A stretch of DNA of 64,000 bases, taken from NCBI RefSeq assembly GCF_038594605.1, contig NZ_JBCFZM010000001.1, forward strand, positions 744,001 through 808,000, written 5' to 3'. Position numbers and translations under genes: made by a program. How positions within the stretch are numbered: position 1 is the stretch's first letter; each line of letters opens with the position of its first letter. Origin of the DNA: Alteriqipengyuania bathyomarina_B. GTDB taxonomy: Bacteria > Pseudomonadota > Alphaproteobacteria > Sphingomonadales > Sphingomonadaceae. The notes beneath the pieces are model-generated. The model ran no database searches, was not told the DNA's origin, and was given only the letters and a program-made list of their open reading frames with translations. Positions 53,923-63,543 of this stretch are shown piece by piece.

Positions 53923-55173
53923 ATGGCCGAACCTAACCCGCAGACAATGGAACTCGCCCGCTCCCCGCTCGCCCTGCCCTTCCCCCATATGCCGCCGATC
54001 GACGGCGTGACGCTGCGCATCGCGCGGGCGCGCTACAAGGAATGGGACCGGTGCGACCTGACCTTTGCCGAGCTGGCAGAGGGCACCAGCGTCGCGGGCG
54101 TGTTCACGAAGAACGTATGCTGTTCGAGCGAGGTCGAACTGGGCCGCGAGCAGATCAAGGGCGGCAGCGCGCGGGCGCTGATCGTCAATGCGGGCAATTC
54201 CAACGCCTTCACCGGCTATCGCGGGCGCGAGGCGGTGGAGCAGATCATGGGCCAGGTCGCCGAGCATCTCGGTTGTACGACCGGTGAGGTGTTCGTCTCC
54301 TCCACCGGCGTGATCGGCGTGCCGCTGCCCAAGGACAGGGCGCGCGCGGGCGTGGAAGCCGTGCTGAGCGCGCAAGCCTGTTCGTGGGAAGAGGCGACCA
54401 ACACCATCGGCACGACCGACACCTTCGCCAAGGGCGCGCATGCCAGCGCGATGATCGGCGACACGCGGGTCGAGATCGCGGGGATCGTCAAGGGCAGCGG
54501 GATGATCGCGCCCGATATGGCGACCATGCTTGGCTACATCTTCACCGACGCGGCGGTCTCCCCCGCCTTCCTTCAGGAATGCCTTTCCGCCGCGAACCGG
54601 CAGACATTCTCTTGCATCACCGTCGATTCCGACACTTCGACCAGCGACACCGTGCTCGCCTTCGCGACCGGCAAGGCGGGCCATGCACAGCTGACGTCGT
54701 TCGACGATCCGGGCGCGGATGCCTTCATGGCGGCGCTGCACGACGTCTGCCGCCAGCTTGCCCACGCGGTCGTGCGCGACGGCGAAGGCGCGCAGAAATT
54801 CATCGCGGTGCATGTAAGCGGCGCGGTGTCGGACAACAGCGCACGGACCGTAGGCCTGGCCATCGCCAACTCGCCGCTGGTCAAGACCGCGATCGCGGGC
54901 GGCGATGCCAACTGGGGCCGCGTGGTGATGGCCGTCGGCAAGGCCGGTGAACCCGCCGACCGCGACACCCTCTCGATCGGCTTCGGCGGGCACTGGGCCG
55001 CACGCGAGGGGCAGCCGGTCGAGGACTACGACGAGGCCCCGGTCGCTGCGCATCTCGCGGGGGACGAAATCGACATCGCGGTCGACCTCGGTCTCGGCGA
55101 TGGCCGCGCGAGCGTGTGGACCTGCGACCTGACCCACGGATATATCGCGATCAACGCGGATTATCGCTCATGA
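53923..55173 (+). CDS. argJ: Bifunctional ornithine acetyltransferase/N-acetylglutamate synthase
   Basis: 416 residues. The autocleavage site is GMIAPDMATMLGY (Ala-Thr bond; Thr becomes the new N-terminus and nucleophile), about residues 199-211. Alpha-chain motifs KNVCCSSEVELGREQIKG (split) and GTTDTFAKGAHAS, and beta-chain NSPLVKTAIAGGDANWGR, are typical. It transfers the acetyl group from N-acetylornithine to glutamate in arginine synthesis. ATG at 53923 is chosen of three Met starts (53890, 53923, 53947) because MAEPNP..PLALPFP fits the family. The stop overlaps the next gene by 4 nt. Confidence 0.95.
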   Translation: MAEPNPQTMELARSPLALPFPHMPPIDGVTLRIARARYKEWDRCDLTFAELAEGTSVAGVFTKNVCCSSEVELGREQIKGGSARALIVNAGNSNAFTGYRGREAVEQIMGQVAEHLGCTTGEVFVSSTGVIGVPLPKDRARAGVEAVLSAQACSWEEATNTIGTTDTFAKGAHASAMIGDTRVEIAGIVKGSGMIAPDMATMLGYIFTDAAVSPAFLQECLSAANRQTFSCITVDSDTSTSDTVLAFATGKAGHAQLTSFDDPGADAFMAALHDVCRQLAHAVVRDGEGAQKFIAVHVSGAVSDNSARTVGLAIANSPLVKTAIAGGDANWGRVVMAVGKAGEPADRDTLSIGFGGHWAAREGQPVEDYDEAPVAAHLAGDEIDIAVDLGLGDGRASVWTCDLTHGYIAINADYRS

Positions 55174-55982
55174 GCGTGCTCGACCGCGAAATTCTGGCCC
55201 TGATGCGCGATGTGGCGGAACGGATCATCATGCCGCGCCACCAGGCGCTGAAGGCGACCGAAATCATCGAAAAGGCGGACGACGACCTCGTCACCATCGC
55301 CGACCGCGAGGCGGAGCTTGCGCTGGCCGAGGGGCTGGCGAAACTCGTGCCCGAAGCGGCCATCGTGGGCGAGGAAGCGGTTCATGCCGATCCGTCGGTG
55401 ATGGATCGCCTATCGGGCGCCTGCTGGATCATCGACCCGATCGACGGGACCAGCAACTTCGCCAGCGGCAAGGGCCATTTCGGGATCATGATCGCTCTGG
55501 CCGAAGGTGGCGCCGCGCAGGCCGGATGGATCTTCGACCCGCAGCGCGACCGGCTATGCGCCGCCCATCTGGGCCAGGGCGCGACAATCGATGGCGAACA
55601 GGTGCTCGCCCGACCGAGCGGCGCAAACCCGCCGCGCCTCGCCGCGATGAAACGCTTCATGACGCCCGAGCAGCGCCGCCGGTTCGAGCTGGAGGTTGCG
55701 CCCAATTACACGCTGGTCCACGCGCCCGGTGCCGCGTGCGAACAATATCCGCTGACCGTGCTGGGTGAGCACGACATCGCGATCTACGAGCGAACGCTGC
55801 CGTGGGACCACGCGGCGGGCAGCCTATTTCTCAACGAAGCAGGCGGCACCTGCCTGCGGCTCGACGGTTCGCCCTACCGGGTCGACGACGGGCGCAGGGG
55901 CATGGTCGGCGCGGCGAACCGCGAATTGTTCGACCAGCTGGTCGTGCGGTTGACGGCGGCAGGCTACGAGCCCGCCGCCTGA
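55170..55982 (+). CDS. Second IMPase-family phosphatase (inositol/histidinol-P/CysQ-like)
   Basis: 270 residues. Metal motif DPIDGTSNF (89-97) with GEEA (68-71) upstream, and TLPWDHAAGSLFLNEAGG near the C-terminus. The protein is about 25-30% like the SuhB-type protein of this window by eye, so it is a paralogue. ATG overlaps the argJ stop (ATGA), so it is translationally coupled to argJ, suggesting a phosphatase step linked to amino-acid metabolism (histidinol-phosphatase-like) or sulfur assimilation. Which of these cannot be settled from sequence. Confidence 0.9.
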   Translation: MSVLDREILALMRDVAERIIMPRHQALKATEIIEKADDDLVTIADREAELALAEGLAKLVPEAAIVGEEAVHADPSVMDRLSGACWIIDPIDGTSNFASGKGHFGIMIALAEGGAAQAGWIFDPQRDRLCAAHLGQGATIDGEQVLARPSGANPPRLAAMKRFMTPEQRRRFELEVAPNYTLVHAPGAACEQYPLTVLGEHDIAIYERTLPWDHAAGSLFLNEAGGTCLRLDGSPYRVDDGRRGMVGAANRELFDQLVVRLTAAGYEPAA

Positions 55983-55989
55983 GCACGCA

Positions 55990-56310
55990 TCAGAGCTGTT
56001 CTTCGAGCCAGGCCTTCAGCTGGCTCTTGGGCCGCGCGCCGGTTAATTCGGCGGCACGCTCGCCGTTCTTGTAAAGGACGAGGTAGGGGATGCCCTGCAC
56101 GCCCAGCTTGCCGGGAGTGTCGGTGTTTTCCATGATGTCCATCTTGGCGATGGTCACCTGATCGGCCAGTTCGTCGCTGATTTCCTCCAGCGCAGGCGCG
56201 ATCATCTTGCAGGGCCCGCACCATTCGGCCCAGAAATCGACCAGCACGGGCTTGTCGCTCTGGATGACATCGGACTCGAAGCTGGAATCGGTGACGGTCT
56301 TGGTGGCCAT
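55990..56310 (-). CDS. trxA: Thioredoxin 1
   Basis: 106 residues, classic thioredoxin: active site WCGPC (Trp30, Cys31, Cys34), buried Asp in VDFWAEW (residue 25), cis-Pro in GIPYLVLYKNGE. Cytoplasmic disulfide reductase. ATG at 56310 with GGAGAAC upstream; longer frames are shadows of addA. It follows addA with 46 bp between, and converges with the IMPase gene 7 bp away. Confidence 0.97.
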   Translation of the reverse strand: MATKTVTDSSFESDVIQSDKPVLVDFWAEWCGPCKMIAPALEEISDELADQVTIAKMDIMENTDTPGKLGVQGIPYLVLYKNGERAAELTGARPKSQLKAWLEEQL

Positions 56311-56356
56311 GGAAGTTCTCCTGTTCGTTGAACCAGTATCTAGGAAGCGCGAACGA

Positions 56357-59300
56357 TTACGCAAAGCCGTTCGCGGCCAAGCCTTCCTCTTGGGCCTGCA
56401 AGCCGGGCTTGTGCGCGGCCAGCAGATCGTCGGGCAATGCGATGAGCTGCGGCGCGTGCGTATAGAGCAAGGCCGCCGAAATCCGCCGCCCCGGATAGAT
56501 CGTGGCGAGCGCGTGCGCATAGGCGGACATCTGTTGCAAAGTCGCCGCAGGCACGGCCTCCAGCGATTGCGGCGGGCGGCGCGTGGTCTTGTAGTCCACG
56601 ACCAGCACCTCCTTTTCGCCCACGCATAGCCGGTCGAGCGTGCCGGTGACGACCTGCCCCTCCACGCTCGCGGCGATGGACACCTCGGCCAGCGCGCCGG
56701 GCGCGAACAGGTCCGCGAAGTCGGAGTGATCGAGCACCGCGATGGCCTGCGCGATCATCTGCGCGCGCAAATCCTCGGGCAGATCGTCCGCCTGCTTCGC
56801 CAGCCACGCGGAGCCGCGCGCCTCTCGTTCATCGGGCGCGATATCGGGCAGGCGTTCGAGCAGGCGGTGGATCAGGGTGCCACGCCGCGCCGCCTCGTTG
56901 TTCTGCGCGAGCCCGGGAGGATTGGGCGCAAGGTCGGCCCCTGCCGAGGTCGGCACGAGGGGCCGTTGCGGGGTCGGCTCGTCGGCTGGAGGGCGGCTCG
57001 CCCAATCGGGCAGCGCCGCACGCTCGGCGGAAGGCGCGGAGTCTTCCGCCGGAACGCGCTCCTCGACCAGCATCCCCAGATCGAACCGCGAGCCCCAGAT
57101 GGCATCGTCCACGCTATCCGCACCTTCGAACAGCGAAGCCGCCACCGCATACCAGCTCGCCGCGGGCACCTCCTTGTCGCTCGGCAGCAGCGCCCCACCG
57201 ATATAGAGCGCTTCTTCGGCGCGGGTCATCGCGACATACATCAGCCGCCAGTGTTCCTCGCGTTCGCGCGCGGCCTTGGCCTCTTCCGCCGCGACCACCG
57301 GCCCCGCCTTCGCCTCCTTCGGAAGCGGCGGCAAAGGCACGGCGCGGCCATCGGGGGTTTCGAGCTCGCCCGCGCGCACCGGCCCGCGATCCGGATTGCC
57401 GGTCGCATCGGCGAGGATCACGATCGGGGCCTGCAATCCCTTTGATCCATGCGCGGTCAGCACCCGCACCGCATCGCCGCTGCCCGCAGCCTCGCGCTTC
57501 AGTTCCTCGTCCGAGGCATCGAACCAGTTGAGGAAGCCCTGCAGGCTCGGCGTATGTTCGGCGGCGAAGGCGAAGGCTGCGCCAATCAGCTCGTCGATCG
57601 GATCGTTCGCCTCGCGTCCCAGCCGCGCGACAAGCTTGCGCCGCCCATCCCATGGGCCTGTGAGCAGGTACTGCAGCAGCGATGCAGGGGGTTCGTAGTC
57701 GACGCGCGCCAGCAAGCCGCGCAGACGCTCGGCGGTCTCCATGCACAGCGGCGCCTCGCTACGGCGGATCTGATCCCATAGCGTCACCTTCCTGTCGCGC
57801 AGGCCGTGCTGAAGCAGGTCGTCCTGCGACCATCCGCCCAGCGGCGAGACGAGCAGGTTCGCGAGGCTGAGATCGTCGCGCGGCTGCGCGGCGAAGCGCA
57901 GCGCGGCGAGCAGATCCTTCACCGCCAGCGGCGCGCCCAGCCGCAGCCGGTCGACCCCCGCCACCGGCACGCCCTTGGCATGAAGCCGCGCGACGATCAG
58001 CCCGGCGAGCGCGCGGCGCTTGCGCACCAAAATCATGATGTCGCCTGCCGTGGCGCGTCGATTGCCGCCCTTCGTGAGAGCATGCCCCTCATCCAGCCAC
58101 GCTTTTACCTGATCCGCGATCGCATCGGCCATGCGCCGCTCGGGCGCGGGCAGCCAGGATTCCTCGCCCTCCTGCTCGACCGCTTCGGGATCGTCGCCAT
58201 CCTCGGCGCCGATCGGGGCCCACAGGGTAACGCGCCCCGCCCGGCCCTCGCCCGAATGGCGCACCTCGCCCGGTTCCATCCCCATCGCCTCGGCACCCAG
58301 CTTCGCAATCGCGCCATCGACGAAATCGAGGATCGTCTGCGAGCTGCGGAAATTGCGCTCCAGCCCGAGCTTTTCGAGCGGACTGAGCGGCACCATCGGC
58401 CGATCGCGGGTTTCGTGCGCCAGTTCGCGCGCATTGGCGATGGCGGCGTTGATCCGCGCGTCGTATTCCTCGCGCTTGTCCGCGAACAGGCGCGGCTCGG
58501 TGCCCTGAAAGCCGAAGATCGCCTGCTTGTAATCGCCGACCACGAACATGGTGCGAAGCCGATCGCCCGCCGCGCCGAGCCCGTCGAAATAGTCCTGCGT
58601 CAGCGCATCGATGATCGCCCACTGGCTGGCATTGGTATCCTGCGCCTCGTCGACGAGGATATGATCGAACGCCCGGTCGAGCTTGTAGCCGATCCACTGG
58701 GACATTTCCGAATTGCCGAGCAAGGTGGCGGCACGCGCGATCTGGTCGTCGAAATCGACCAGCCCGCGACTGCGCTTCGCTTCGTCCCACCTCAGCGCGA
58801 ACCGCCGCCCGAGTTCGAGGGCGGGGGTGAGATATTCCGCCAGTGCCAGCAGCGCGAGCTTTTCGCGAATACCCTCGCAACAGGTCCGCACCGCCTCGAT
58901 ATGGCCCTCGTAGGCCGGGTCGCGCTTTGCCAGATGGTTGAGGTTCTTGGGCTTCGAGCCGTCCGCGACGAACAGCGTGCCGTTGAAGCCGCCCAATCCC
59001 GCAAGCCGCTGCGCCGGATCGCCTGCGAGCCACGCGTTGATCGCCTCCGTACCTTCGCGCCCGCCCTTGGTGTCCCAATCGCGCAGCGTCGCGAGGCAGG
59101 CGTTGAGCGATGCGGTATCGAACGCACCGTCCGCACAATCCTGTGCCAGTTGGGCCTCGTCGAAATCGCTCGGCAGGCCGAGCAATTGCAACACCTGCGG
59201 TCGCATCGGGCTCTGCCAACCCGCAGGACCTTCCCACAATTCGCGCGCCTTGGCGCAGGCCATCAGCCAGGCTTTCGCGCCATCGGGCGACAGCTTGCGC

Positions 59301-59854
59301 GACAGCATGGCGAGCGCGCTGCGATCATCCTCGTCCGCATGCATAACCAGATCGGTCAGCACTTCGCGAGCGAGCAGCGCGCGCGTACGGTCGTCCATCG
59401 CGACCGTGCCCGGCTCCAGCCCCGCTTCCTCGGGAAAGGCGGCGAGCAGATATTGCGCGAAAGCGTGGATCGTATCGATCCGCAGCCCACCGCCCGGACA
59501 ATCGAGAACCTTGGTGAACAGCGTGCGTGCCCGAGCTTGCGTCTCCGGATCGAACTTCGCGCCGATCGCGCGCAAGTCGGCCGCCAGAGCGTCGGGCTTC
59601 ATCCGCACCCAGCGCGCCAGCGTTTCGTTGACGCGCGTCGCCATTTCGGCGGCGCCCGCCTTGGTAAAGGTGAGGCACAGGATCGCGCCCGGCTCGACAC
59701 CGGGCTGCAGTAGCAGGCGAAGCACGCGGGCGGAGAGAACCTGCGTCTTGCCGGTGCCCGCGCTGGCCGAGAGCCAGACCGAATGCCCAGGGTCGGCTGC
59801 GCGTGCCTGTTCGGGCAGAAGGGGATAAAGCTTACCCACCCTTTTCGCTCCCAC
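56357..59854 (-). CDS. addA: Double-strand break repair helicase-nuclease subunit AddA
   Basis: 1165 residues. UvrD-type helicase with Walker A SASAGTGKTQV (29-39), LTFTKAGAAEMATRV (motif Ia), LVDEAQDTNASQW (motif II), FVVGDYKQAIFGFQG (motif III), the LTAHGSKGLQ motif V/VI region, and a C-terminal RecB-type nuclease with EVLVVDYKTTRRP. With AddB it resects breaks to Chi-like sites for RecA loading. The likely start is GTG at 59854, or GTG at 59839; both overlap the addB stop (59832). It follows addB directly. Confidence 0.95.
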   Translation of the reverse strand: MGAKRVGKLYPLLPEQARAADPGHSVWLSASAGTGKTQVLSARVLRLLLQPGVEPGAILCLTFTKAGAAEMATRVNETLARWVRMKPDALAADLRAIGAKFDPETQARARTLFTKVLDCPGGGLRIDTIHAFAQYLLAAFPEEAGLEPGTVAMDDRTRALLAREVLTDLVMHADEDDRSALAMLSRKLSPDGAKAWLMACAKARELWEGPAGWQSPMRPQVLQLLGLPSDFDEAQLAQDCADGAFDTASLNACLATLRDWDTKGGREGTEAINAWLAGDPAQRLAGLGGFNGTLFVADGSKPKNLNHLAKRDPAYEGHIEAVRTCCEGIREKLALLALAEYLTPALELGRRFALRWDEAKRSRGLVDFDDQIARAATLLGNSEMSQWIGYKLDRAFDHILVDEAQDTNASQWAIIDALTQDYFDGLGAAGDRLRTMFVVGDYKQAIFGFQGTEPRLFADKREEYDARINAAIANARELAHETRDRPMVPLSPLEKLGLERNFRSSQTILDFVDGAIAKLGAEAMGMEPGEVRHSGEGRAGRVTLWAPIGAEDGDDPEAVEQEGEESWLPAPERRMADAIADQVKAWLDEGHALTKGGNRRATAGDIMILVRKRRALAGLIVARLHAKGVPVAGVDRLRLGAPLAVKDLLAALRFAAQPRDDLSLANLLVSPLGGWSQDDLLQHGLRDRKVTLWDQIRRSEAPLCMETAERLRGLLARVDYEPPASLLQYLLTGPWDGRRKLVARLGREANDPIDELIGAAFAFAAEHTPSLQGFLNWFDASDEELKREAAGSGDAVRVLTAHGSKGLQAPIVILADATGNPDRGPVRAGELETPDGRAVPLPPLPKEAKAGPVVAAEEAKAAREREEHWRLMYVAMTRAEEALYIGGALLPSDKEVPAASWYAVAASLFEGADSVDDAIWGSRFDLGMLVEERVPAEDSAPSAERAALPDWASRPPADEPTPQRPLVPTSAGADLAPNPPGLAQNNEAARRGTLIHRLLERLPDIAPDEREARGSAWLAKQADDLPEDLRAQMIAQAIAVLDHSDFADLFAPGALAEVSIAASVEGQVVTGTLDRLCVGEKEVLVVDYKTTRRPPQSLEAVPAATLQQMSAYAHALATIYPGRRISAALLYTHAPQLIALPDDLLAAHKPGLQAQEEGLAANGFA

Positions 59855-62834
59855 CGATTTCGCGCCCGAGCCATTCTTCCAGCCGCATCAGCTGATCGTA
59901 GGTGGCATAGAGCTTGAGGTCGGGATTGGGCCGCGCGGTAAAGGGCTCGTCGCCGATGATCCACCGGTCTATCGCGTCTTCGAGATATCTGCGGGTCTCG
60001 GGCAGGAATTCGTCAGGCTCCATTCCCGTACGCGCTGCACCGACTTTCAACGGCGTGGTGACATAGCCGAACCCCGTGTCCGACTTCGCGTCGCGCCCCA
60101 GCGACCAGTATTCGAACCGCGTCGGCGTGCCGTCGACACCGCGATCAGCATAGGCCCCCTCGGCCAGCAAAACGCCCAGCGTACCGAGCTGAAGCGCGAA
60201 GCCTTGCGCGACCATCTTCTTCGATGGCGGTCCGCCGGTCTTGTAGTCGACGATCGCATAGGTGCCGTCACCTAGCCGATCGATCCGGTCCGCCGTTCCG
60301 GTAACCTCAACGCCCTTGAAAACTTGTTTGGCCTTCTCCTCGACCAGCACGATCTCGCGCGACGGATCGCCCTCCACCTCGTTGGCGATCCATTCGAGCG
60401 CGGCCATCAGGCGCGGCTCCCACAGCGCGCGGGTCAGCGGGTGGGCATCCATCTCGGCGAGGTGCTTCGCCGCCAGATCGGTGAGCGCGCCCTTCCGGTT
60501 GTGCCATTCTTCGAGGATCGCGTGCGCGAGCGTGCCCTGCCACGCAGGCGAAGGCTCGGCATCGAGCGTATCCTTCTCGTCCAGCCTCAGGATCGAGCGG
60601 GCATAGAACTGGTACGGGTCCGACCGCAGCCGATCGAGCGCCGTGGCGCTGAGGGACACGCGACGTACCTCGGCCGGCGGACACGGCGTCGGGATCGGAT
60701 AGAGCGGCGCAGGCTCCGCATCGCGCAGCGCGTGGACCAGGGGAGCAAGCTCCGTATCCTCGTGCCGCTTCGCAAGATCGCCGAGCAAAGCCCTGACCCG
60801 CAGGAAAAACCTTGAGGGGATCGCAGGCCCGTCGGAATCCCGCTCCGCGCGCGTCAGCAGCACCTCGGGTGCGCCAAGCGCTCCCGCCAGATCGTGTGCG
60901 GCGAGGCCAATGCGGAACTCACCGCCGGGCACCCCCAGCGCTCGCAGCACCGGCGGCGCAAGCAAGGGATCGGGCGAGGCACCGCCCGGCCAGGTCCCCT
61001 CGTTAAGCCCCGCACAGATAATAAGGTCGGCGCGCGCCATCCGGCTTTCGAGCAGCCCATAGATCGCCACGCGCGGGTGCCCGCCATAGGGCGGACGCAC
61101 CGCGATGCGCTCCATCGCGTCGGCGAGCACATCGTGCAGGTCGGCAGGGTCGAGCATGGTGCCTGCCGCCGCCGCGTGATCGGTCAATTCTGCGATGAAT
61201 TGGCCTAGCGCGCGGCCATCCTCGCGCGCCCAGATCCCCTCTCCGCAAAAGCTCTCGAGCGTCTGCGCAGCCTGCCCCAGCAACTCTGCGAGTGGCGCTT
61301 CGCCCCCTTGCGACATCAGCGGCTCAAGGCGTTCCGCCACGCCGCGCCACCAGTCCGCCACGTCCGCTTTCGCGGCGACCGCGCGCAAGGGGCCGAGGCC
61401 GGGAGCAGGGCGCGGACCGCGCAACCGGGCCTCGAACCGACGCAGCGCATCGAGCCAGTCGGCACGCGCTTTGCCCTCGTCCTGCGTCCCCGCGATCCCC
61501 ATTGCCGGATGGCCGAGAAACGCGATCAGCGGAACAGGTGCGGCATTTTCGGCTATTACCTTCGCCAGGAGCAGCAACGCGCGCCCGGCAGGCGTATCGC
61601 CAAGCGGCGCACCGGCGGAATCGTCCGCCCGAATGTCCCACCGGCGCAGGTGCTGCACGATGCGGCGGGCGACCGTGCGATCAGGCGTCACCACCGCGAC
61701 CCGCTTGCGCGGCTCTTCCAGCGCATGGCGCACCGCCAGCGCGACCGCCTGCGCCTCTTCCTCGGGATTGCCCGCTTCAACCAACCGTACGCTCGCCAAC
61801 CGACGTTTGTCGGACGGCAGATCGACCCAGCTCTTGCTCGCCTGCGGGGGTAGGAACAGCGCGCTCACCGCGTGCGTGCGGTCCGGGTTAGCCGCGCCGA
61901 TCCCGCGCCGGTGCCATTGCTGCACCTCGCCCCGGTTCACCCCCATGCGATTGAGCAGCAGCTTGAGGTGATATTGCGGATGGCTCGGTGCGTCGTTGCG
62001 GCCGAGGCTCTCGCCATCGGCCTCGTCGGACTGACCTGCGCGGCCCAACTCTTCCCACGCTTCGTCCGACAGCGAAAGATCGAGATCGGGCAAAATGACC
62101 GCGCCCTTTGGCAGTTCGCTGATCACGCGCAGCAGCCGCGCAAGCGCGGGCGCGGCACTGGTGACACCCGCAGCGACAATCGGCGTTGCCGGAGGCTCGG
62201 CGCGCCAGCTCTTCGCGGCTTGCGTGAACAGAAGATTGCGCCGGGTGGCGGCATCGACCCGGCCCATTTCGGTCAGCTCGATCCGCCACCGCGCCTGCAC
62301 GCGGGCGAAGCGGCGCAAGCTGTCCTGCCAGTGCCCCGCAACCGAACCGACAACATCGAGCACGCGATCCCCGAGCAGGTCTTCGGGTGCGATCTGCTCC
62401 ACCAAGAGGCGGTCCATCGTCTCGCCGATCATGCGGGCCTGCCGGAAGAGCGGGGGGCCATTCGGAGCCTTCTCGCCCATCTCCTCCGCGAGCAATGCAG
62501 CAAGGCGGAGCCAGCGATATGTCGGGTCGACCGCGGGCGGTATGTCGCTCGCATCCAGTGGATCGAACAGCGGGCCCAGCGCCTCGTCCAGCGACAGATC
62601 GCCAATCGTGAGCATGCGTGGCAGCAGGAGCCCGGCGGCGCCCTCTTCGCCCATCTGGCGCACGAACGCCTCGCTCACGGTGCGGATCGCCCGGCCGCTG
62701 GGCAGCAGCAGCGTCAGCCGCGCGAGCCCCAACCCGTCCTCGGCGTATCGCGGAAGCAGACCGGCGACCAACGCGTCGGCAAATCCGCGATGGGCCGCGA
62801 TCGAGTAGACCTGTGGACGCGTGGATTCACCCAC
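59832..62834 (-). CDS. addB: Double-strand break repair subunit AddB
   Basis: 1000 residues. The N-terminal P-loop position reads LLPSGRAIRTV, not a functional Walker A, as is usual for alphaproteobacterial AddB. The C-terminal nuclease domain holds TYAIVDYKTGGPP. I see no [4Fe-4S] four-Cys set as in the Bacillus type. ADLIICAGLNEGTWPGG is the RexB/AddB motif. The start is uncertain: GTG at 62834 gives the family-like M-G-E-S-T-R-P-Q-V-Y-S-I-A-A-H-R-G; ATG at 62846 adds four residues. It overlaps the murU stop (62827) by up to 20 nt, implying coupled translation. Confidence 0.93.
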   Translation of the reverse strand: MGESTRPQVYSIAAHRGFADALVAGLLPRYAEDGLGLARLTLLLPSGRAIRTVSEAFVRQMGEEGAAGLLLPRMLTIGDLSLDEALGPLFDPLDASDIPPAVDPTYRWLRLAALLAEEMGEKAPNGPPLFRQARMIGETMDRLLVEQIAPEDLLGDRVLDVVGSVAGHWQDSLRRFARVQARWRIELTEMGRVDAATRRNLLFTQAAKSWRAEPPATPIVAAGVTSAAPALARLLRVISELPKGAVILPDLDLSLSDEAWEELGRAGQSDEADGESLGRNDAPSHPQYHLKLLLNRMGVNRGEVQQWHRRGIGAANPDRTHAVSALFLPPQASKSWVDLPSDKRRLASVRLVEAGNPEEEAQAVALAVRHALEEPRKRVAVVTPDRTVARRIVQHLRRWDIRADDSAGAPLGDTPAGRALLLLAKVIAENAAPVPLIAFLGHPAMGIAGTQDEGKARADWLDALRRFEARLRGPRPAPGLGPLRAVAAKADVADWWRGVAERLEPLMSQGGEAPLAELLGQAAQTLESFCGEGIWAREDGRALGQFIAELTDHAAAAGTMLDPADLHDVLADAMERIAVRPPYGGHPRVAIYGLLESRMARADLIICAGLNEGTWPGGASPDPLLAPPVLRALGVPGGEFRIGLAAHDLAGALGAPEVLLTRAERDSDGPAIPSRFFLRVRALLGDLAKRHEDTELAPLVHALRDAEPAPLYPIPTPCPPAEVRRVSLSATALDRLRSDPYQFYARSILRLDEKDTLDAEPSPAWQGTLAHAILEEWHNRKGALTDLAAKHLAEMDAHPLTRALWEPRLMAALEWIANEVEGDPSREIVLVEEKAKQVFKGVEVTGTADRIDRLGDGTYAIVDYKTGGPPSKKMVAQGFALQLGTLGVLLAEGAYADRGVDGTPTRFEYWSLGRDAKSDTGFGYVTTPLKVGAARTGMEPDEFLPETRRYLEDAIDRWIIGDEPFTARPNPDLKLYATYDQLMRLEEWLGREIGGSEKGG

Positions 62835-63543
62835 GCGACAGCGCATCCTCGGTCGGGCGAATGGCAGCGGGGGTGCCGACCTCGAACCACTGGCCGGTAA
62901 AGGGCAGCGCGAAGAGGCGTTCTTCCTCGATCGCGCGGGACCAAAGGATATTGGTGGAGAACTTGCCCATTGGCGCATCGCGCAGCAGGCGGTGCGAAAC
63001 GAGCTGAATGCCGGTGTAGATGAACGGCGCGATACGCCCCGGCTTGCGGCGGGTTACACGGCCCGTCGCATCGAGATGGAAGTCGCCCGGTCCGTCGAAA
63101 TTGCCCGCCTGCTTGTGCGGCACGACCAGCAGGAGCGCGTCCATCGCATTCGCATCCCATCGATCCGATAGCTCGGCAAACGCGTTGCGCGGGCCGTCGA
63201 GCCAGATATTGTCGGAGTTGAGGCAGAAGAACGGATCGGGCAACAGTCCTTGCGCCTTCACCATGCCGCCACCGGTTTCGAGCAGTTCCTCGCGCTCGTC
63301 CGAAATCTCGACCTTGGGCACAGCACGTTCGAGCACATGGGCTTCGAGCGCGTCCGCCAGGTAGTGAACATTGACCACCGCCCGGGCGAGGCCCGCCTCG
63401 GCCAGCCGGTCCAGCGTGTGATCGATCAGCGGCTTACCCGCGACCCGCACCATCGGCTTGGGCATGGTCGCGGTGAGTGGGCGCATTCGCTTGCCCAGCC
63501 CGGCCGCCATGACCATCGCGGTGTCGGTCGCCAGTGCGCTCAT
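62827..63543 (-). CDS. murU: N-acetylmuramate-1-phosphate uridylyltransferase (MurU-like nucleotidyltransferase)
   Basis: 238 residues. N-terminal nucleotidyltransferase signature VMAAGLGKRMRPLTATMPK (11-29) with the donor-binding GxGxRxxPxT, FCLNSDNIW (metal Asp), FIYTGIQLV and WFEVGTPAAI. Paired with the kinase gene just upstream (overlap near 63540-63543), this fits the AmgK-MurU peptidoglycan recycling pathway that makes UDP-MurNAc from MurNAc and bypasses the fosfomycin target MurA. Alternative: a generic sugar-1-P nucleotidyltransferase. Confidence 0.87.
   Translation of the reverse strand: MSALATDTAMVMAAGLGKRMRPLTATMPKPMVRVAGKPLIDHTLDRLAEAGLARAVVNVHYLADALEAHVLERAVPKVEISDEREELLETGGGMVKAQGLLPDPFFCLNSDNIWLDGPRNAFAELSDRWDANAMDALLLVVPHKQAGNFDGPGDFHLDATGRVTRRKPGRIAPFIYTGIQLVSHRLLRDAPMGKFSTNILWSRAIEEERLFALPFTGQWFEVGTPAAIRPTEDALSRG

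Noticed and set aside
57806..59713. 635-residue plus-strand reading inside addA
   Set aside because: Shadow of addA, no recognisable domain or ribosome binding site.
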